Shown here in pieces: positions 9,035 to 19,066 of a stretch of DNA of 64,000 nt (the stretch's first letter is position 1; each line of letters begins with the position of its first letter). A program made the position numbers and the translations under genes. Source of the DNA: an uncultured bacterium (GTDB lineage Bacteria; Bacteroidota; Bacteroidia; CAILMK01); NCBI GenBank assembly GCA_903829945.1, contig CAIKRV010000086.1, positions 1-64,000 on the forward strand, read 5' to 3'. The notes beneath the pieces are model-generated. The model did no database searches. It had not been told where the DNA came from and was given only the letters and a program-made list of their open reading frames with translations.

Positions 9035-9112
9035 GTTGCATAAATAACCTAAAACGATATTAGAATTCAGTTAAGTTTAGGCAATATACTAACAAATTGC
9101 AGCATTTTTCGC

Positions 9113-9120
9113 TAAATTTG
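9113..9120 (+). promoter_or_regulatory. -7 element of lepA
   Basis: TAAATTTG matches TAnnTTTG. The predicted transcript starts about 5 bases before the lepA ATG, a nearly leaderless mRNA. No convincing -33 at 19-21 bases. Confidence 0.5.
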
Positions 9121-9128
9121 CAACCCGC

Positions 9129-10916
9129 ATGAAAAATATACGCAATTTTTGTATCATAGCTCATATTGACCACGGTAAGAGTACACTTGCCGATCGCTTA
9201 CTTCAACAAACTTCAACGGTAGCCCAAAGAGACATGAAGGAGCAACTACTTGATGATATGGACCTTGAAAGAGAAAGAGGTATTACCATCAAGAGCCACG
9301 CCATCCAAATGGATTATAAATTAAATGGTCAACAATATAAACTAAACCTTATTGATACTCCCGGCCATGTGGATTTTTCATATGAAGTATCCCGGGCCAT
9401 TGCCGCTTGTGAAGGCGCACTTTTAATTGTAGATGCGGCGCAAGGCATTGAAGCACAAACAATTTCAAATTTATTTCTGGCACTTGAACAAAACTTGGAA
9501 ATTATTCCCGTTTTAAATAAAATTGACTTGCCAAGTGCCATGATTGAAGAGGTCACAGACCAAATTATTGAATTGATAGGCTGTAAGAAAGAAGATATTT
9601 TATTGGCCAGCGGTAAAACAGGTCTTGGGGTTGATAAAATATTAGAAGCTATTGTAGAGCGCATCCCTGCTCCCGTAGGTGATCCTGAAGCACCTTTACA
9701 AGCACTAATTTTTGATTCTGTTTTTAATTCCTATAGAGGAGTAATTGCTTATTTCAGGGTGTTGAACGGCTCCATTAAGCAAGGGGATTGGGTAAAATTT
9801 GTAAATACTAAAAAAGAATACCAAGCTGATGAGATTGGTATATTACGTTTGGAAAAACAGCCAATGCAACAAATTTCAGCGGGTGACGTTGGATATATTA
9901 TATCCGGCATTAAATCAGCCAAGGAAGTTCAAGTTGGGGATACATTAACGCATAGAGAAAGACCATGTCCTGAAGCAATTCAAGGATTTGAAGATGTAAA
10001 GCCTATGGTATTTGCCGGTATTTATCCAGTGGATACTGAAGATTACGAAGAACTCCGTGATAGTATGGACCGTTTACAATTAAACGATGCTTCTTTGGTA
10101 TATGAACCTGAAACTTCTGCGGCACTCGGCTTTGGATTTCGATGTGGATTTCTAGGTATGCTCCACATGGAAATTATTCAGGAAAGATTGGAACGTGAAT
10201 ACAATATGACTGTAATAACTACGGTTCCTAACGTATCTTACCAAGTTTATAATGCCAAAGATGAAATGACCTTGGTCACCAATCCTTCAGATTTACCGGA
10301 TCCGGGTACCATTAGTTTAATGGAAGAACCATATGTAACCGCTCAAATCATTACAAAATCTGATTATGTAGGCGCCATTATGAAACTTTGCTTAGATAGA
10401 CGCGGTATATTGAAAAACCAAATTTATCTAACTACCAGTAGGGTGGAAATGACTTTTGAAATTCCACTGGGTGAAATTGTATTCGACTTTTTTGATAAAT
10501 TAAAATCAATTTCCAGAGGTTATGCATCTTTTGATTATCATCCAATTGGTTTTAGAGAATCACAATTGGTGAAATTAGATATTAAACTTAATGGTGAAGG
10601 AGTAGATGCTTTGTCTGCCATTATTCATAGAGATAAAGCATACGATTGGGGTAAAAGAATTTGTGAAAAATTAAAAGAATTATTACCACGTCAACAATTT
10701 GAAATTGTTATTCAGGCTGCGATCGGTGCAAAAGTAATTGCAAGAGAAACTGTAAAAGCATTAAGAAAAGATGTAACTGCAAAATGTTATGGCGGGGATA
10801 TCTCTCGTAAGCGTAAGCTCTTGGAAAAGCAAAAGAAAGGTAAGAAGCGAATGAAGCAAGTAGGGAATGTAGAAATTCCGCAAAGTGCATTTATGGCTGT
10901 CTTAAAAATTGACTAA
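9129..10916 (+). CDS. lepA: Elongation factor 4 (LepA)
   Basis: Ribosome-associated translational GTPase. 595 residues, the normal LepA length. The G domain carries [15 protein letters not shown] (P-loop), [10 protein letters not shown] (switch I), DTPGHVDF (G3) and NKIDLP (G4). EF-G-like domains II, III and V follow, then the LepA-specific C-terminal domain ([20 protein letters not shown]), which distinguishes it from EF-G and BipA. It is divergently oriented from the small hypothetical gene. Confidence 0.97.
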   Translation: MKNIRNFCIIAHIDHGKSTLADRLLQQTSTVAQRDMKEQLLDDMDLERERGITIKSHAIQMDYKLNGQQYKLNLIDTPGHVDFSYEVSRAIAACEGALLIVDAAQGIEAQTISNLFLALEQNLEIIPVLNKIDLPSAMIEEVTDQIIELIGCKKEDILLASGKTGLGVDKILEAIVERIPAPVGDPEAPLQALIFDSVFNSYRGVIAYFRVLNGSIKQGDWVKFVNTKKEYQADEIGILRLEKQPMQQISAGDVGYIISGIKSAKEVQVGDTLTHRERPCPEAIQGFEDVKPMVFAGIYPVDTEDYEELRDSMDRLQLNDASLVYEPETSAALGFGFRCGFLGMLHMEIIQERLEREYNMTVITTVPNVSYQVYNAKDEMTLVTNPSDLPDPGTISLMEEPYVTAQIITKSDYVGAIMKLCLDRRGILKNQIYLTTSRVEMTFEIPLGEIVFDFFDKLKSISRGYASFDYHPIGFRESQLVKLDIKLNGEGVDALSAIIHRDKAYDWGKRICEKLKELLPRQQFEIVIQAAIGAKVIARETVKALRKDVTAKCYGGDISRKRKLLEKQKKGKKRMKQVGNVEIPQSAFMAVLKID

Positions 10917-10949
10917 GTAACCTTAATCGTTTATTCGCAAATATTATTT

Positions 10950-12683
10950 ATGGCAAATTATTTAATAAGTTGTTCTAATCCTGAAAAGCATTATATTACT
11001 GTAAGAATTCAAACAACTATAAATAAACAAAGCAGTATAAATTTTCAACTTCCTTCCTGGCGACCGGGCAGATATGAATTAGCCAATTATGCTCAAAATA
11101 TAAAAGAATTTCATGCTTACAATGAGAAAAATGAAATTCTTCCATCCAAAAAAATTACCAAAGACTGTTGGGAAATAAATTGTGCTGACAGCCAAGAAAT
11201 AATTTTAATATATAGCTATTATGCCTGTCAATTGGATGCCGGTGCTTCCTATTATGATGATAAACAATTATATGTAAATCCGGTAAATTGTTTAGGATAT
11301 TTTGAAGGTCAAATCGAGGATAAATGCCAATTAAAATTATCAATTCCTAATAATTATAAAATAGCCTCGGCATTAGTATTTGATAAAAATAATGAGGCCA
11401 TTGCTCAGAATTTTCATCAATTGGCCGATAGCCCTTTCATTGCATCTGATACATTGATGCATGAAGAATATAAAATTGAATCATTTAATTTTCATATTTG
11501 GATACAAGGGAAAGCAAATCCGAATTGGGCCAAAATTATCCAAGATTTTACGAAGTTTAGCCAAGCGCAAATAAATATTTACGGAGAGCTGCCTTGCAAA
11601 GAATATCATTTTCTATTTCAACTGCCAAATCATAAATTTTATCACGGTGTGGAGCATCTTGATTCCACGGTAATTTGTTTAGGACCGGGGTATCGATTAA
11701 TGGATAAAGATATTTATGCAGAATTTTTAGGCGTTAGTTCTCATGAACTTTTTCATAGTTGGAATATTAAATCCATTCGCCCTATAGAAATGTTTCCATA
11801 TGATTATACCAAGGAAAATTATTCTAATTTAGGATACGTTGCCGAAGGTGTAACAACATATTATGGAGATTTAATGCTATTGAGAAGCGGGGTATTTACT
11901 TTTGAAGAATACGCTTTAGAGTTTTGTAAAACCTACCAAAAACATATGCAAATGTTTGGTAGAAATTATATGGATTTAGCACAATCCAGTTTTGATACTT
12001 GGTTGGACGGATATAAACCGGGCGTTCCGGATAGAAAAATTTCAATGTATTTTAAAGGAATGATTGTAGCACTCATGACCGACATTTCCTTATTTAGAGA
12101 TACTAAAAATCAGTATGGTTTAGATGAAATAATGCGATTATTATATTTGAAATTCGCAAAGGCTCACAAGGGTTATACCGAGCAAGATTATCTCGATTTA
12201 GTTTCCGGGATTGCCCAAAGAAATTATAATACTTTTTTTAAGGATTTTATTTGGGGTGTAGAACCTTTAGAAGCCTATTTAGAGGCCTGTTTGGATTATA
12301 TAGGTTGTCAAATAAATGAAGTATTTAGCCATGAATTATATGAATCAAAATTCGGGTTTAAAATAAAGGAAGAGAACACAAAATGTGTAGTAGTTCAGAT
12401 TGCTCCTGAAAGTCCTGCGGATAAAAATACATTAATGCTAAATGATGAAATTATTGCCATTAACGGCATGCAATGTGAGAAGAATAATTTGAATGATTTA
12501 TTAAGATTTCATGGCGACCAAATTAGTTTAAGTATATTTAGAAGTAAAGAATTAATTGAGGTAAATTTAAAGGCCGGTACGGAAAGATTTTTTCCTAATT
12601 ATATTTTGTCTAAGAAAAGCAATGCAAATCACTTGCAGAAAGAAAATTTTGAAATTTGGTCAAAAAATAAATTTGAGGCTTAA
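10950..12683 (+). CDS. M61 family glycyl aminopeptidase-like metallopeptidase with PDZ domain
   Basis: 577 residues. The zinc motif HELFH is at 265-269, with the third ligand Glu299 in VAEGVTTYY. The N-terminal M61 beta-domain is followed by the thermolysin-like catalytic domain and a C-terminal PDZ domain (about 460-545, GFKIKEENTKCVVVQIAPES). I see no signal peptide, although many M61 proteins are secreted; it may be cytosolic here. It starts 33 bases after lepA, so it may be cotranscribed. The family typically removes N-terminal glycine or acidic residues; the natural substrate is unknown. Confidence 0.88.
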   Translation: MANYLISCSNPEKHYITVRIQTTINKQSSINFQLPSWRPGRYELANYAQNIKEFHAYNEKNEILPSKKITKDCWEINCADSQEIILIYSYYACQLDAGASYYDDKQLYVNPVNCLGYFEGQIEDKCQLKLSIPNNYKIASALVFDKNNEAIAQNFHQLADSPFIASDTLMHEEYKIESFNFHIWIQGKANPNWAKIIQDFTKFSQAQINIYGELPCKEYHFLFQLPNHKFYHGVEHLDSTVICLGPGYRLMDKDIYAEFLGVSSHELFHSWNIKSIRPIEMFPYDYTKENYSNLGYVAEGVTTYYGDLMLLRSGVFTFEEYALEFCKTYQKHMQMFGRNYMDLAQSSFDTWLDGYKPGVPDRKISMYFKGMIVALMTDISLFRDTKNQYGLDEIMRLLYLKFAKAHKGYTEQDYLDLVSGIAQRNYNTFFKDFIWGVEPLEAYLEACLDYIGCQINEVFSHELYESKFGFKIKEENTKCVVVQIAPESPADKNTLMLNDEIIAINGMQCEKNNLNDLLRFHGDQISLSIFRSKELIEVNLKAGTERFFPNYILSKKSNANHLQKENFEIWSKNKFEA

Positions 12684-12813
12684 TTGCATTTAGAGGGTAA
12701 AATTTAGCACAAAATATTCCTGAGTTCAAATGAGAATATGATGTAAGATTTTAGCTAAAAAAGGATATTATTATTAAAATATCTTTCTCTAATTTTGATT
12801 TAAATATTAATAA

Positions 12814-13374
12814 ATGTTAAATCAAGAAGATCTGCGCTACCCCATTGGCAGATTTCACCACACTACTGAAACAAGAAATTAAGAACTAGAAAAAGCAATT
12901 AAGGATATCGCAGTTTTTCCATCATGGCTGGAAGAAACTGCTGAACTTATCAGACCGGATCAACTTAATAATACGTATCGGCAAGGTGGGTGGAATATTC
13001 GTCAAATTATTCATCATTTGGCTGATAGCCATATTAATGCTTATATACGTTTTAAATTGGCACTAACCGAAACAAAGCCAATTATTAAACCGTATAAGGA
13101 AGAATTATGGTCAGAACTAAGTGACGCCAAAAATGAAAATATTTTTTATTCTATTAAAATAATTGAAGGCATTCATGCCCGTTGGGCCTATTTGATGGAA
13201 AATATGGATGTAGAACAATTTCAATGCTGCTACATGCACCCCGAAGAATTCAAATTGATTACTTTATCGGAATGTGCCCGGATGTATAGCTGGCATGGCA
13301 GACATCATTTAAAACATATACAGAATGCGCTGGATCAAAATCTGGATCAGGAGCTACTAAATAGTATTTTTTAA
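12814..13374 (+). pseudogene. DinB/YfiT-like metal-dependent hydrolase, interrupted by an in-frame TAA
   Basis: From the ATG the frame reads MLNQEDLRYPIGRF and then hits TAA at 12880-12882 (codon 23). The same frame then continues without interruption through QGGWNIRQIIHHLADSH, AYIRFKLALTE, IKPYKEELW and YSWHGRHHLKHI to a proper stop. This is the full YfiT/bacillithiol-transferase-like DinB layout (about 186 codons) with the metal-binding histidines in HHLADSH and WHGRHHLKH intact. No ATG, GTG or reasonable internal start restores the N-terminal helix. One substitution, for example GAA to TAA, would explain the break. It is a recent pseudogene, a sequencing error or, least likely, recoding. 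It converges with ald, overlapping by 4 bases. Confidence 0.85.
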
Positions 13375-14591
13375 ATATGTGCTGCAATAAGCAGGTCTAT
13401 TTCCTTATAAGGTAATTGAAAACGTTCACCAATATGTTTACTGGTCAAATTTCCTTTGTAAATATAGACCCCATGCCTAACCCCTTCCATATCCCATAAG
13501 TAATTTTTCAATCCGCCATAATCACCGATATCTACAAGTATAGGCGCAAAAATATTACTTAAGGCATAAGAGGCCGTACGGGCCACACGAGATGGAATAT
13601 TAGGAACGCAATAGTGAATTACACCATGTTTTTCAAAAATAGGATTGGTATGATTGGTTACTTCAGAAGTTTCAAAACAACCGCCTTGGTCTATACTTAC
13701 ATCCACAATTACAGAACCGGCTTTCATTTCAATTACCATTTCTTCAGTAACTACACAAGGGGTTCTACCTTCATCAGCCCGTAAAGCACCTATAACAACA
13801 TCTGCAGTGCGCAACGCTCTTAATAATATATTCGGATGCATAATGGAAGTATATACGCGAGCGCCTAAATTATTTTGTAATCTTCTAAGTTTATAAAGTG
13901 AATTATCAAAAACTTTAACTTCGGCAGCCATCCCGGAGGCAGCACGAGTGGCATAAAGTCCAACGGTACCGGCTCCTAAAATAACTACTTCAGAAGGAGG
14001 AATTCCGGAAATACCACCCAACATTACTCCTTTTCCATGATTAATATTACTCAGATATTCGGAAGCAATTTGAATGGAAGCACTCCCCGCAATTTCACTC
14101 ATTGATTGAATAACAGGATATAAGCCACCCTCATCTTTTAAGTTTTCATAACAAATGGCCGTCACCTTCTTTTTCATCAAAAGTTTTATTTGCTCCGGTG
14201 TTAAAACACTTAAATGCAGTGCAGAAATTATACTTTTACCCTCCTCTATCATTTCAATTTCTTCCAAAGATGGAAATGAAACTTTCATAATAATGTCAGA
14301 CTTATAAACTTCCTTTTTATCAAAGGATATTTTAGCACCGGCCTCTTCGTAATCCTTATCGTAAAATTTGGCTTCCTTGCCTGCTCCTGCCTCTTTTATT
14401 ACTTCATGGCCATTGGCGACCAATAAATGAACAGCCTGAGGCGTTAATCCTATCCTATTTTCTTGAAATGAAATTTCTTTCGGAATACCAATTTTAAGAG
14501 TATTGGAATTTTTACTAACCATTGCAGGTGCTTCCTGTGGAGAAAGTACTGCTTGTTTGGCTATTTCATAAAATGAGGACTTTTTTTCCAT
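13371..14591 (-). CDS. ald: Alanine dehydrogenase
   Basis: NAD-dependent interconversion of alanine and pyruvate plus ammonia. 406 residues. The N-terminal substrate domain has IGIPKEISFQENRIGLTP and the catalytic His/Lys region (ALHLSVLTPEQIKLL). The Rossmann motif VILGAGTVGLYATRAASGM lies near the middle, and DVSIDQGGCFETS is diagnostic for Ald versus transhydrogenase alpha. I used the ATG of MEKKSSFYEIA; a GTG five codons upstream is less likely. It lies downstream of porX and tsaE in the same direction, an order I recall from other Bacteroidota. Confidence 0.92.
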   Translation of the reverse strand: MEKKSSFYEIAKQAVLSPQEAPAMVSKNSNTLKIGIPKEISFQENRIGLTPQAVHLLVANGHEVIKEAGAGKEAKFYDKDYEEAGAKISFDKKEVYKSDIIMKVSFPSLEEIEMIEEGKSIISALHLSVLTPEQIKLLMKKKVTAICYENLKDEGGLYPVIQSMSEIAGSASIQIASEYLSNINHGKGVMLGGISGIPPSEVVILGAGTVGLYATRAASGMAAEVKVFDNSLYKLRRLQNNLGARVYTSIMHPNILLRALRTADVVIGALRADEGRTPCVVTEEMVIEMKAGSVIVDVSIDQGGCFETSEVTNHTNPIFEKHGVIHYCVPNIPSRVARTASYALSNIFAPILVDIGDYGGLKNYLWDMEGVRHGVYIYKGNLTSKHIGERFQLPYKEIDLLIAAHI

Positions 14592-14668
14592 AATTAGGAA
14601 TAACACATTTGTTTGGTGTTGTAAAATTACAAAGGATAAATGACTTTCAGATAAAAGAATTTATTTTT

Positions 14669-15073
14669 TTAAACCTGGATACTTAGCACTCTATGATTAT
14701 TTTCTAAAACATCAAAATTTATGGTAATAAAATCATCATCAATGAGATTTAGGGCAATGTCCGGCCATTCAATGAGCTTGTAACCTTCTTCTTTAAAATA
14801 TTCTTCAAATCCAATTCCGAAGAGCTCGTCTTCATTTTTTATTCTATAAAGATCAAAATGATAAATCGGTGCTTTCCCTTGGTATTCCTGCACCAACGCA
14901 AAGGTTGGACTGGATACTTCTGTTGTCACTCCCATTATTTTGCAAAATGCTTTAGTAAATGCTGTTTTACCTGCACCTAAATTACCTCTTAATAAAATAA
15001 CCCTAATATTAGGATAAGTATTAATTAGGCTTGCTGCAAAAGGCTCAAGCTCCTCTAATGTTGTTATTAGCAT
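14669..15073 (-). CDS. tsaE: tRNA threonylcarbamoyladenosine biosynthesis ATPase TsaE
   Basis: Small ATPase that works with TsaB and TsaD to put the t6A modification on position 37 of ANN-decoding tRNAs. 134 residues. Walker A is RGNLGAGKTAFTKAF; the conserved EVSSPTFALVQEY and FDLYRI segments follow, and the C-terminal EWPD is the TsaE signature. It is in an operon 14 bases downstream of porX. Confidence 0.95.
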   Translation of the reverse strand: MLITTLEELEPFAASLINTYPNIRVILLRGNLGAGKTAFTKAFCKIMGVTTEVSSPTFALVQEYQGKAPIYHFDLYRIKNEDELFGIGFEEYFKEEGYKLIEWPDIALNLIDDDFITINFDVLENNHRVLSIQV

Positions 15074-15087
15074 ACTTGAGATTTAAC

Positions 15088-16632
15088 TTATTTACTATGC
15101 ATCGTAATTACCGGTATTAACATTTCTTCCAAGGACATGCCGCCATGTTGGAAGGTGTTTTTATAAAAATTTACGAAATAATTATAATTATTCGGATAAA
15201 CAAAAAAGTAATCTTCCTTTGCAAATACATAGGAGGAACTTAAATGCTGCTGTGGCAAAAAGCCATATTGCAATTTTTTAATGGCAAAAACTTCTTTATC
15301 TGTATAATTCAAATTCTTACCATTTTTGTACCTCAAATTTGTAGTCGTATTTCTATCGCCTACAATTTTACTTGGACGTTTTACCCTTACAGAACCATGA
15401 TCGGTGGTAAGCACAATATTTACTTTCTTTTCAGCAATAATTTTCAGGGCTTCATATAAAGGAGAATGTTCAAACCAACTTGCCGTCAATGATCTGTAAG
15501 CTGCTTCATCTTCTGCCAGTTCCTTGATTACCTCCATTTCAGTCCTAACATGTGATAGTAAATCAACGAAATTGTAAACAATTACATTTAGTTTATAAGA
15601 ATTTAAATTAGCAATATTATCCACCAGATTTTTTCCGGCATCCAAATTGGTGATTTTTTGATAAGAGAATTTTGTGTCTTTTTTAAGTCTAGATAAATGA
15701 TCTTTAAAGAACTCCTCTTCATGCAAATTTTTACCGCCTTCTTCTTCATCATTTACCCATAAATTCGGAAAACGCTTTTCAATTTCACTAGGAAGCAAGC
15801 CTGAAAATATAGCATTACGGGCATAATTAGTTGCCGTTGGAAGAATACTAAAATAGGCGGTATCCTCGTTAATTCTGAAAAGCTCCGCAAATTTTGGTTG
15901 TATGGCTTTCCATTGGTCATAACGCATATTATCAATAATAATAAAATACAATGGCTCCGGTTGGTCCATCAATGGTAGCACTTTATTGACAAATAAATTA
16001 TTCGACATCACCGGTGCATCTCCTTCACCTTTTAGCCAGGATATATAATTCTTTTCAATAAATCTGGTAAAATTGCTATTGGCATCTGTTTTTTGAGCAT
16101 CAAAAACATCTCTCATTTCGGATGCTGATTTACCCAATTCCATTTCCCAGTATACCAATTTTTGATAGGCTTCAATCCATTCATCCGGACTTAAAGAATC
16201 ATTTAAGGTCATGCTAAGTCTTCCAAAATCTTGTTGGTAGCTCATCACAATTTTTTCGCTAACGAGCCTCTTATTATCCAATAATTTCTTAACAGACAAT
16301 AAAACTTGCTTTGGATTTACCGGCTTGATAAGATAGTCGGAAATTTGTGAACCAATAGCATCATCCATCAAAAATTCTTCCTCACTTTTAGTAATCATTA
16401 CAATGGGAACATCAGGTCGAATCGCTTTTATTCTGGTTAAAGTTTCCAACCCGGTAAGCCCCGGCATATTTTCATCTAAAAAAATTAAATCAAAGAAAGC
16501 ATGTCTGCACTCATCAATTGCTTCAGTACCACTATGTACCGGAAGAACATCGTATCCTTTTTCCTTTAGAAATAAAATATGAGGTTTTAAAAGATCAATT
16601 TCATCATCTGCCCAGAGAATTTTTGGCTGCAT
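15088..16632 (-). CDS. porX: PorX-type response regulator with PglZ/alkaline-phosphatase-like domain
   Basis: 514 residues. An N-terminal CheY-like receiver (about 1-120) has the acidic pair Asp9/Asp10, phospho-acceptor Asp53 in LIFLDENMPG and Lys103. A linker and a PglZ-like phosphatase-fold domain follow, with metal-site segments FIIIDNMRYDQW and LTTDHGSVRV. PorX is known as the response regulator that, with PorY, controls type IX secretion system genes in Bacteroidota, and its C-terminal domain has nucleotide phosphodiesterase activity. No T9SS structural genes lie in this window. Confidence 0.93.
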   Translation of the reverse strand: MQPKILWADDEIDLLKPHILFLKEKGYDVLPVHSGTEAIDECRHAFFDLIFLDENMPGLTGLETLTRIKAIRPDVPIVMITKSEEEFLMDDAIGSQISDYLIKPVNPKQVLLSVKKLLDNKRLVSEKIVMSYQQDFGRLSMTLNDSLSPDEWIEAYQKLVYWEMELGKSASEMRDVFDAQKTDANSNFTRFIEKNYISWLKGEGDAPVMSNNLFVNKVLPLMDQPEPLYFIIIDNMRYDQWKAIQPKFAELFRINEDTAYFSILPTATNYARNAIFSGLLPSEIEKRFPNLWVNDEEEGGKNLHEEEFFKDHLSRLKKDTKFSYQKITNLDAGKNLVDNIANLNSYKLNVIVYNFVDLLSHVRTEMEVIKELAEDEAAYRSLTASWFEHSPLYEALKIIAEKKVNIVLTTDHGSVRVKRPSKIVGDRNTTTNLRYKNGKNLNYTDKEVFAIKKLQYGFLPQQHLSSSYVFAKEDYFFVYPNNYNYFVNFYKNTFQHGGMSLEEMLIPVITMHSK

Positions 16633-16811
16633 TCTATTTGTGTTTTATAGTCTTGATTAAAAAATTAAATTTAATTGTCCGGTATCAGTTTTCTGAACCT
16701 TTAGCATCAAACGTTAAGAATTCATTTTTATTGCAATAAATAACAATTTGCAAATTAAGCATTCGAAAGAATGATTTTTAAGCTTTCTTTGCAAAATATT
16801 ACATCGCAAAG

Positions 16812-18041
16812 TTGAGTAAAATTAAGATACTAAACGACCCGGTTTACGGATTTGTTCGGATTCCCAGGGAAATTATTTTCACCCTCATGGAGCATCCTTA
16901 TTTCCAGAGATTAAGGAGAATTAAACAGTTAGGCCTTACGGATATGGTATATCCGGGGGCGCTGCATACCAGATTTCATCATGCCTTAGGTGCCTTGCAT
17001 TTGATGGATATGGCCATAGAAAATCTCAAATCAAAAGGTGTTGAAATTTCAGATGCTGAGGCGGAGGCTGCTTTAATAGCCATTTTATTGCACGATATCG
17101 GTCATGGACCTTTTTCCCATACCTTGGAAAATGTCCTTTCAGAAGATATTCATCATGAAGACATTACACTGTTATTCATGAAAAAATTAAATGCTGAATT
17201 AAACGGCCAATTAAGTCTTGCCTTGGATATCTTTCAAAACAAGCACCCAAAGAAATTTCTTTATCAATTAGTTTCCAGTCAGTTAGATGTAGACCGATTG
17301 GATTATTTGAACCGTGACAGCTTTTACACCGGTGTTCATGAAGGCGTTATTGGATCAGATAGAATTATCATGATGATGAATGTCGTTAATGACGAATTAG
17401 TCATGGAAGAGAAAGGAATATATTCCATTGAGAAATTTTTATTGGCCCGAAGATTTATGTATTGGCAAGTTTACCAACATAAAACCGTAATAGCTGCCGA
17501 GGAAATGCTCATTCAGATTTTAAGAAGAGCCAAAATTTTAGCTTTGCAAAACTATCAACTTTTTGCCACTCCTGCCCTATCCTTCTTCTTAAACAACAAA
17601 ATTAATAAGGATAGCTTCCTGACAGATTCAAAAGTTTTGGATAACTTTGCATTACTTGATGATAATGATGTGATGGCTTCCATTAAATCATGGTGCTTCA
17701 GTGATGATATCATTTTATCTTTACTTTGCAAAAAATTGATTAACAGAGACTTGTTAAAGATAGAAATTCATGATACACCGATTCCTCCCGCAAGAATGGA
17801 AGGATTATTGAAGCAAACGGCTCAATACTATGGGATCAGTGATCTAGAATCGCAATATTTTGTTTTTAGCAATGAAGTTGAAAACAGTGCATATTCAGCT
17901 GAGAGTATTAAAATTAACATTCTGATGAAAGATGGCTCCATACGTGACATAGGAAGTGCATCGGATCAGTATGATATTAGCAGTTTGAGTAAAAAAGTAA
18001 TAAAGTATTTTATTTGTTATCCAAAAGAAATCCGTCAATGA
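16812..18041 (+). CDS. HD-domain phosphohydrolase (dGTPase/SAMHD1-like)
   Basis: 409 residues with a TTG start. The HD metal site is complete: TRFHHALGALHLM, LLHDIGHGPFSHTLE (the HD pair) and the later Asp in SQLDVDRLDYLNRD. DRLDYLNRDSFYTG is typical of the YwfO/SAMHD1-like nucleotide triphosphohydrolase group. It probably hydrolyses dNTPs or another nucleotide. Its TGA overlaps the lpxD ATG (ATGA), so it heads the lipid A block and may share its transcript. The substrate is inferred from family only. Confidence 0.85.
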   Translation: MSKIKILNDPVYGFVRIPREIIFTLMEHPYFQRLRRIKQLGLTDMVYPGALHTRFHHALGALHLMDMAIENLKSKGVEISDAEAEAALIAILLHDIGHGPFSHTLENVLSEDIHHEDITLLFMKKLNAELNGQLSLALDIFQNKHPKKFLYQLVSSQLDVDRLDYLNRDSFYTGVHEGVIGSDRIIMMMNVVNDELVMEEKGIYSIEKFLLARRFMYWQVYQHKTVIAAEEMLIQILRRAKILALQNYQLFATPALSFFLNNKINKDSFLTDSKVLDNFALLDDNDVMASIKSWCFSDDIILSLLCKKLINRDLLKIEIHDTPIPPARMEGLLKQTAQYYGISDLESQYFVFSNEVENSAYSAESIKINILMKDGSIRDIGSASDQYDISSLSKKVIKYFICYPKEIRQ

Positions 18042-19066
18042 AAATAACAGTTGCTCAATTAGCTGCTTTGGTTAATGGAAGAATAGAAGGAGACGCTTCC
18101 AAAGAAATAACCGGATTCGCCCCGATCAGCGAAGCCGAGGAAGGAGCAATTACTTTTTTAACAAACCCAAAATACAATCATTATTTGTACGAAACTAAGG
18201 CGAGTGCTGTTTTAGTCAACGCTGATTTTGTGCCTGAAGGCAGTTTTAAACCAACACTTATTTTCGTTGAGGATGCCTATACTACGGTATCAAATTTATT
18301 AGAACAATTTAATGCCTATAAGAATAATAAAAAAGGCATAGAACAACCTTCCTTTGTTGGTACAAATGTCAAACTTGGCGAAGATATTTATATAGGAGCA
18401 TTTGCTTATATCGGAGAAAACAGCAAAATAGGGAATAATGTAAAAATTTATCCCCAAGTTTATATTGGCGATAATGTAATTATTGGAGACAATACGACCT
18501 TATACGCAGGTGTTAAAATATATTCCGGATGTTCCGTAGGTAACAATTGCATATTACATTCCGGATGTGTAGTTGGTAGTGATGGTTTTGGGTTTGCACC
18601 ACAACAAGACGGTTCCTATAAAAAGGTACCTCAAAATGGAGTAGTTATTATTAAAAATAATGTTGAAATAGGAGCTAATACAACTATTGACCGTGCTACC
18701 ATGCAAGCCACCATCATTGAGGATGGCGTTAAGTTGGATAACTTAATACAAATAGCGCATAATGTAGAAATCGGTGAAAATACTGCCATTGCTGCACAAA
18801 CAGGAATATCGGGTTCTACAAAAATTGGCAAATCTTGTATTATTGCAGGACAAGTTGGAATTGTAGGCCACATCAGTATAGCAGATGCCACTATGATTGG
18901 TGCACAGAGTGGAATATCAAAAACCATTAAAACTCCGGGACAAAAATGGTTTGGGTCACCTGCCATAGATTACAAAGAAGCCTTGAAGGCGAATGTACTC
19001 ATTAAGCAATTGCCGGATTTGAACAAAAGAATTTTAGAATTAGAAAGAATAATTAAAGAAAAATGA
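18038..19066 (+). CDS. lpxD: UDP-3-O-acylglucosamine N-acyltransferase (LpxD)
   Basis: Third lipid A step: N-acylation of UDP-3-O-acylglucosamine. 342 residues. An N-terminal uridine-binding domain precedes a left-handed beta-helix built from many [LIV]GxxxxI hexapeptide turns. The catalytic His lies in NLIQIAHNVEIG, close to GSDGFGFAP. I chose the ATG overlapping the HD gene stop; the longer frame starts inside that gene. It is ATGA-coupled at both ends, with the HD gene and lpxC-fabZ. Confidence 0.96.
   Translation: MKITVAQLAALVNGRIEGDASKEITGFAPISEAEEGAITFLTNPKYNHYLYETKASAVLVNADFVPEGSFKPTLIFVEDAYTTVSNLLEQFNAYKNNKKGIEQPSFVGTNVKLGEDIYIGAFAYIGENSKIGNNVKIYPQVYIGDNVIIGDNTTLYAGVKIYSGCSVGNNCILHSGCVVGSDGFGFAPQQDGSYKKVPQNGVVIIKNNVEIGANTTIDRATMQATIIEDGVKLDNLIQIAHNVEIGENTAIAAQTGISGSTKIGKSCIIAGQVGIVGHISIADATMIGAQSGISKTIKTPGQKWFGSPAIDYKEALKANVLIKQLPDLNKRILELERIIKEK

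Noticed and set aside
14589-14606. GTG start giving five extra residues on alanine dehydrogenase
   Set aside because: The ATG gives the expected N-terminus; no supporting signal for the GTG.
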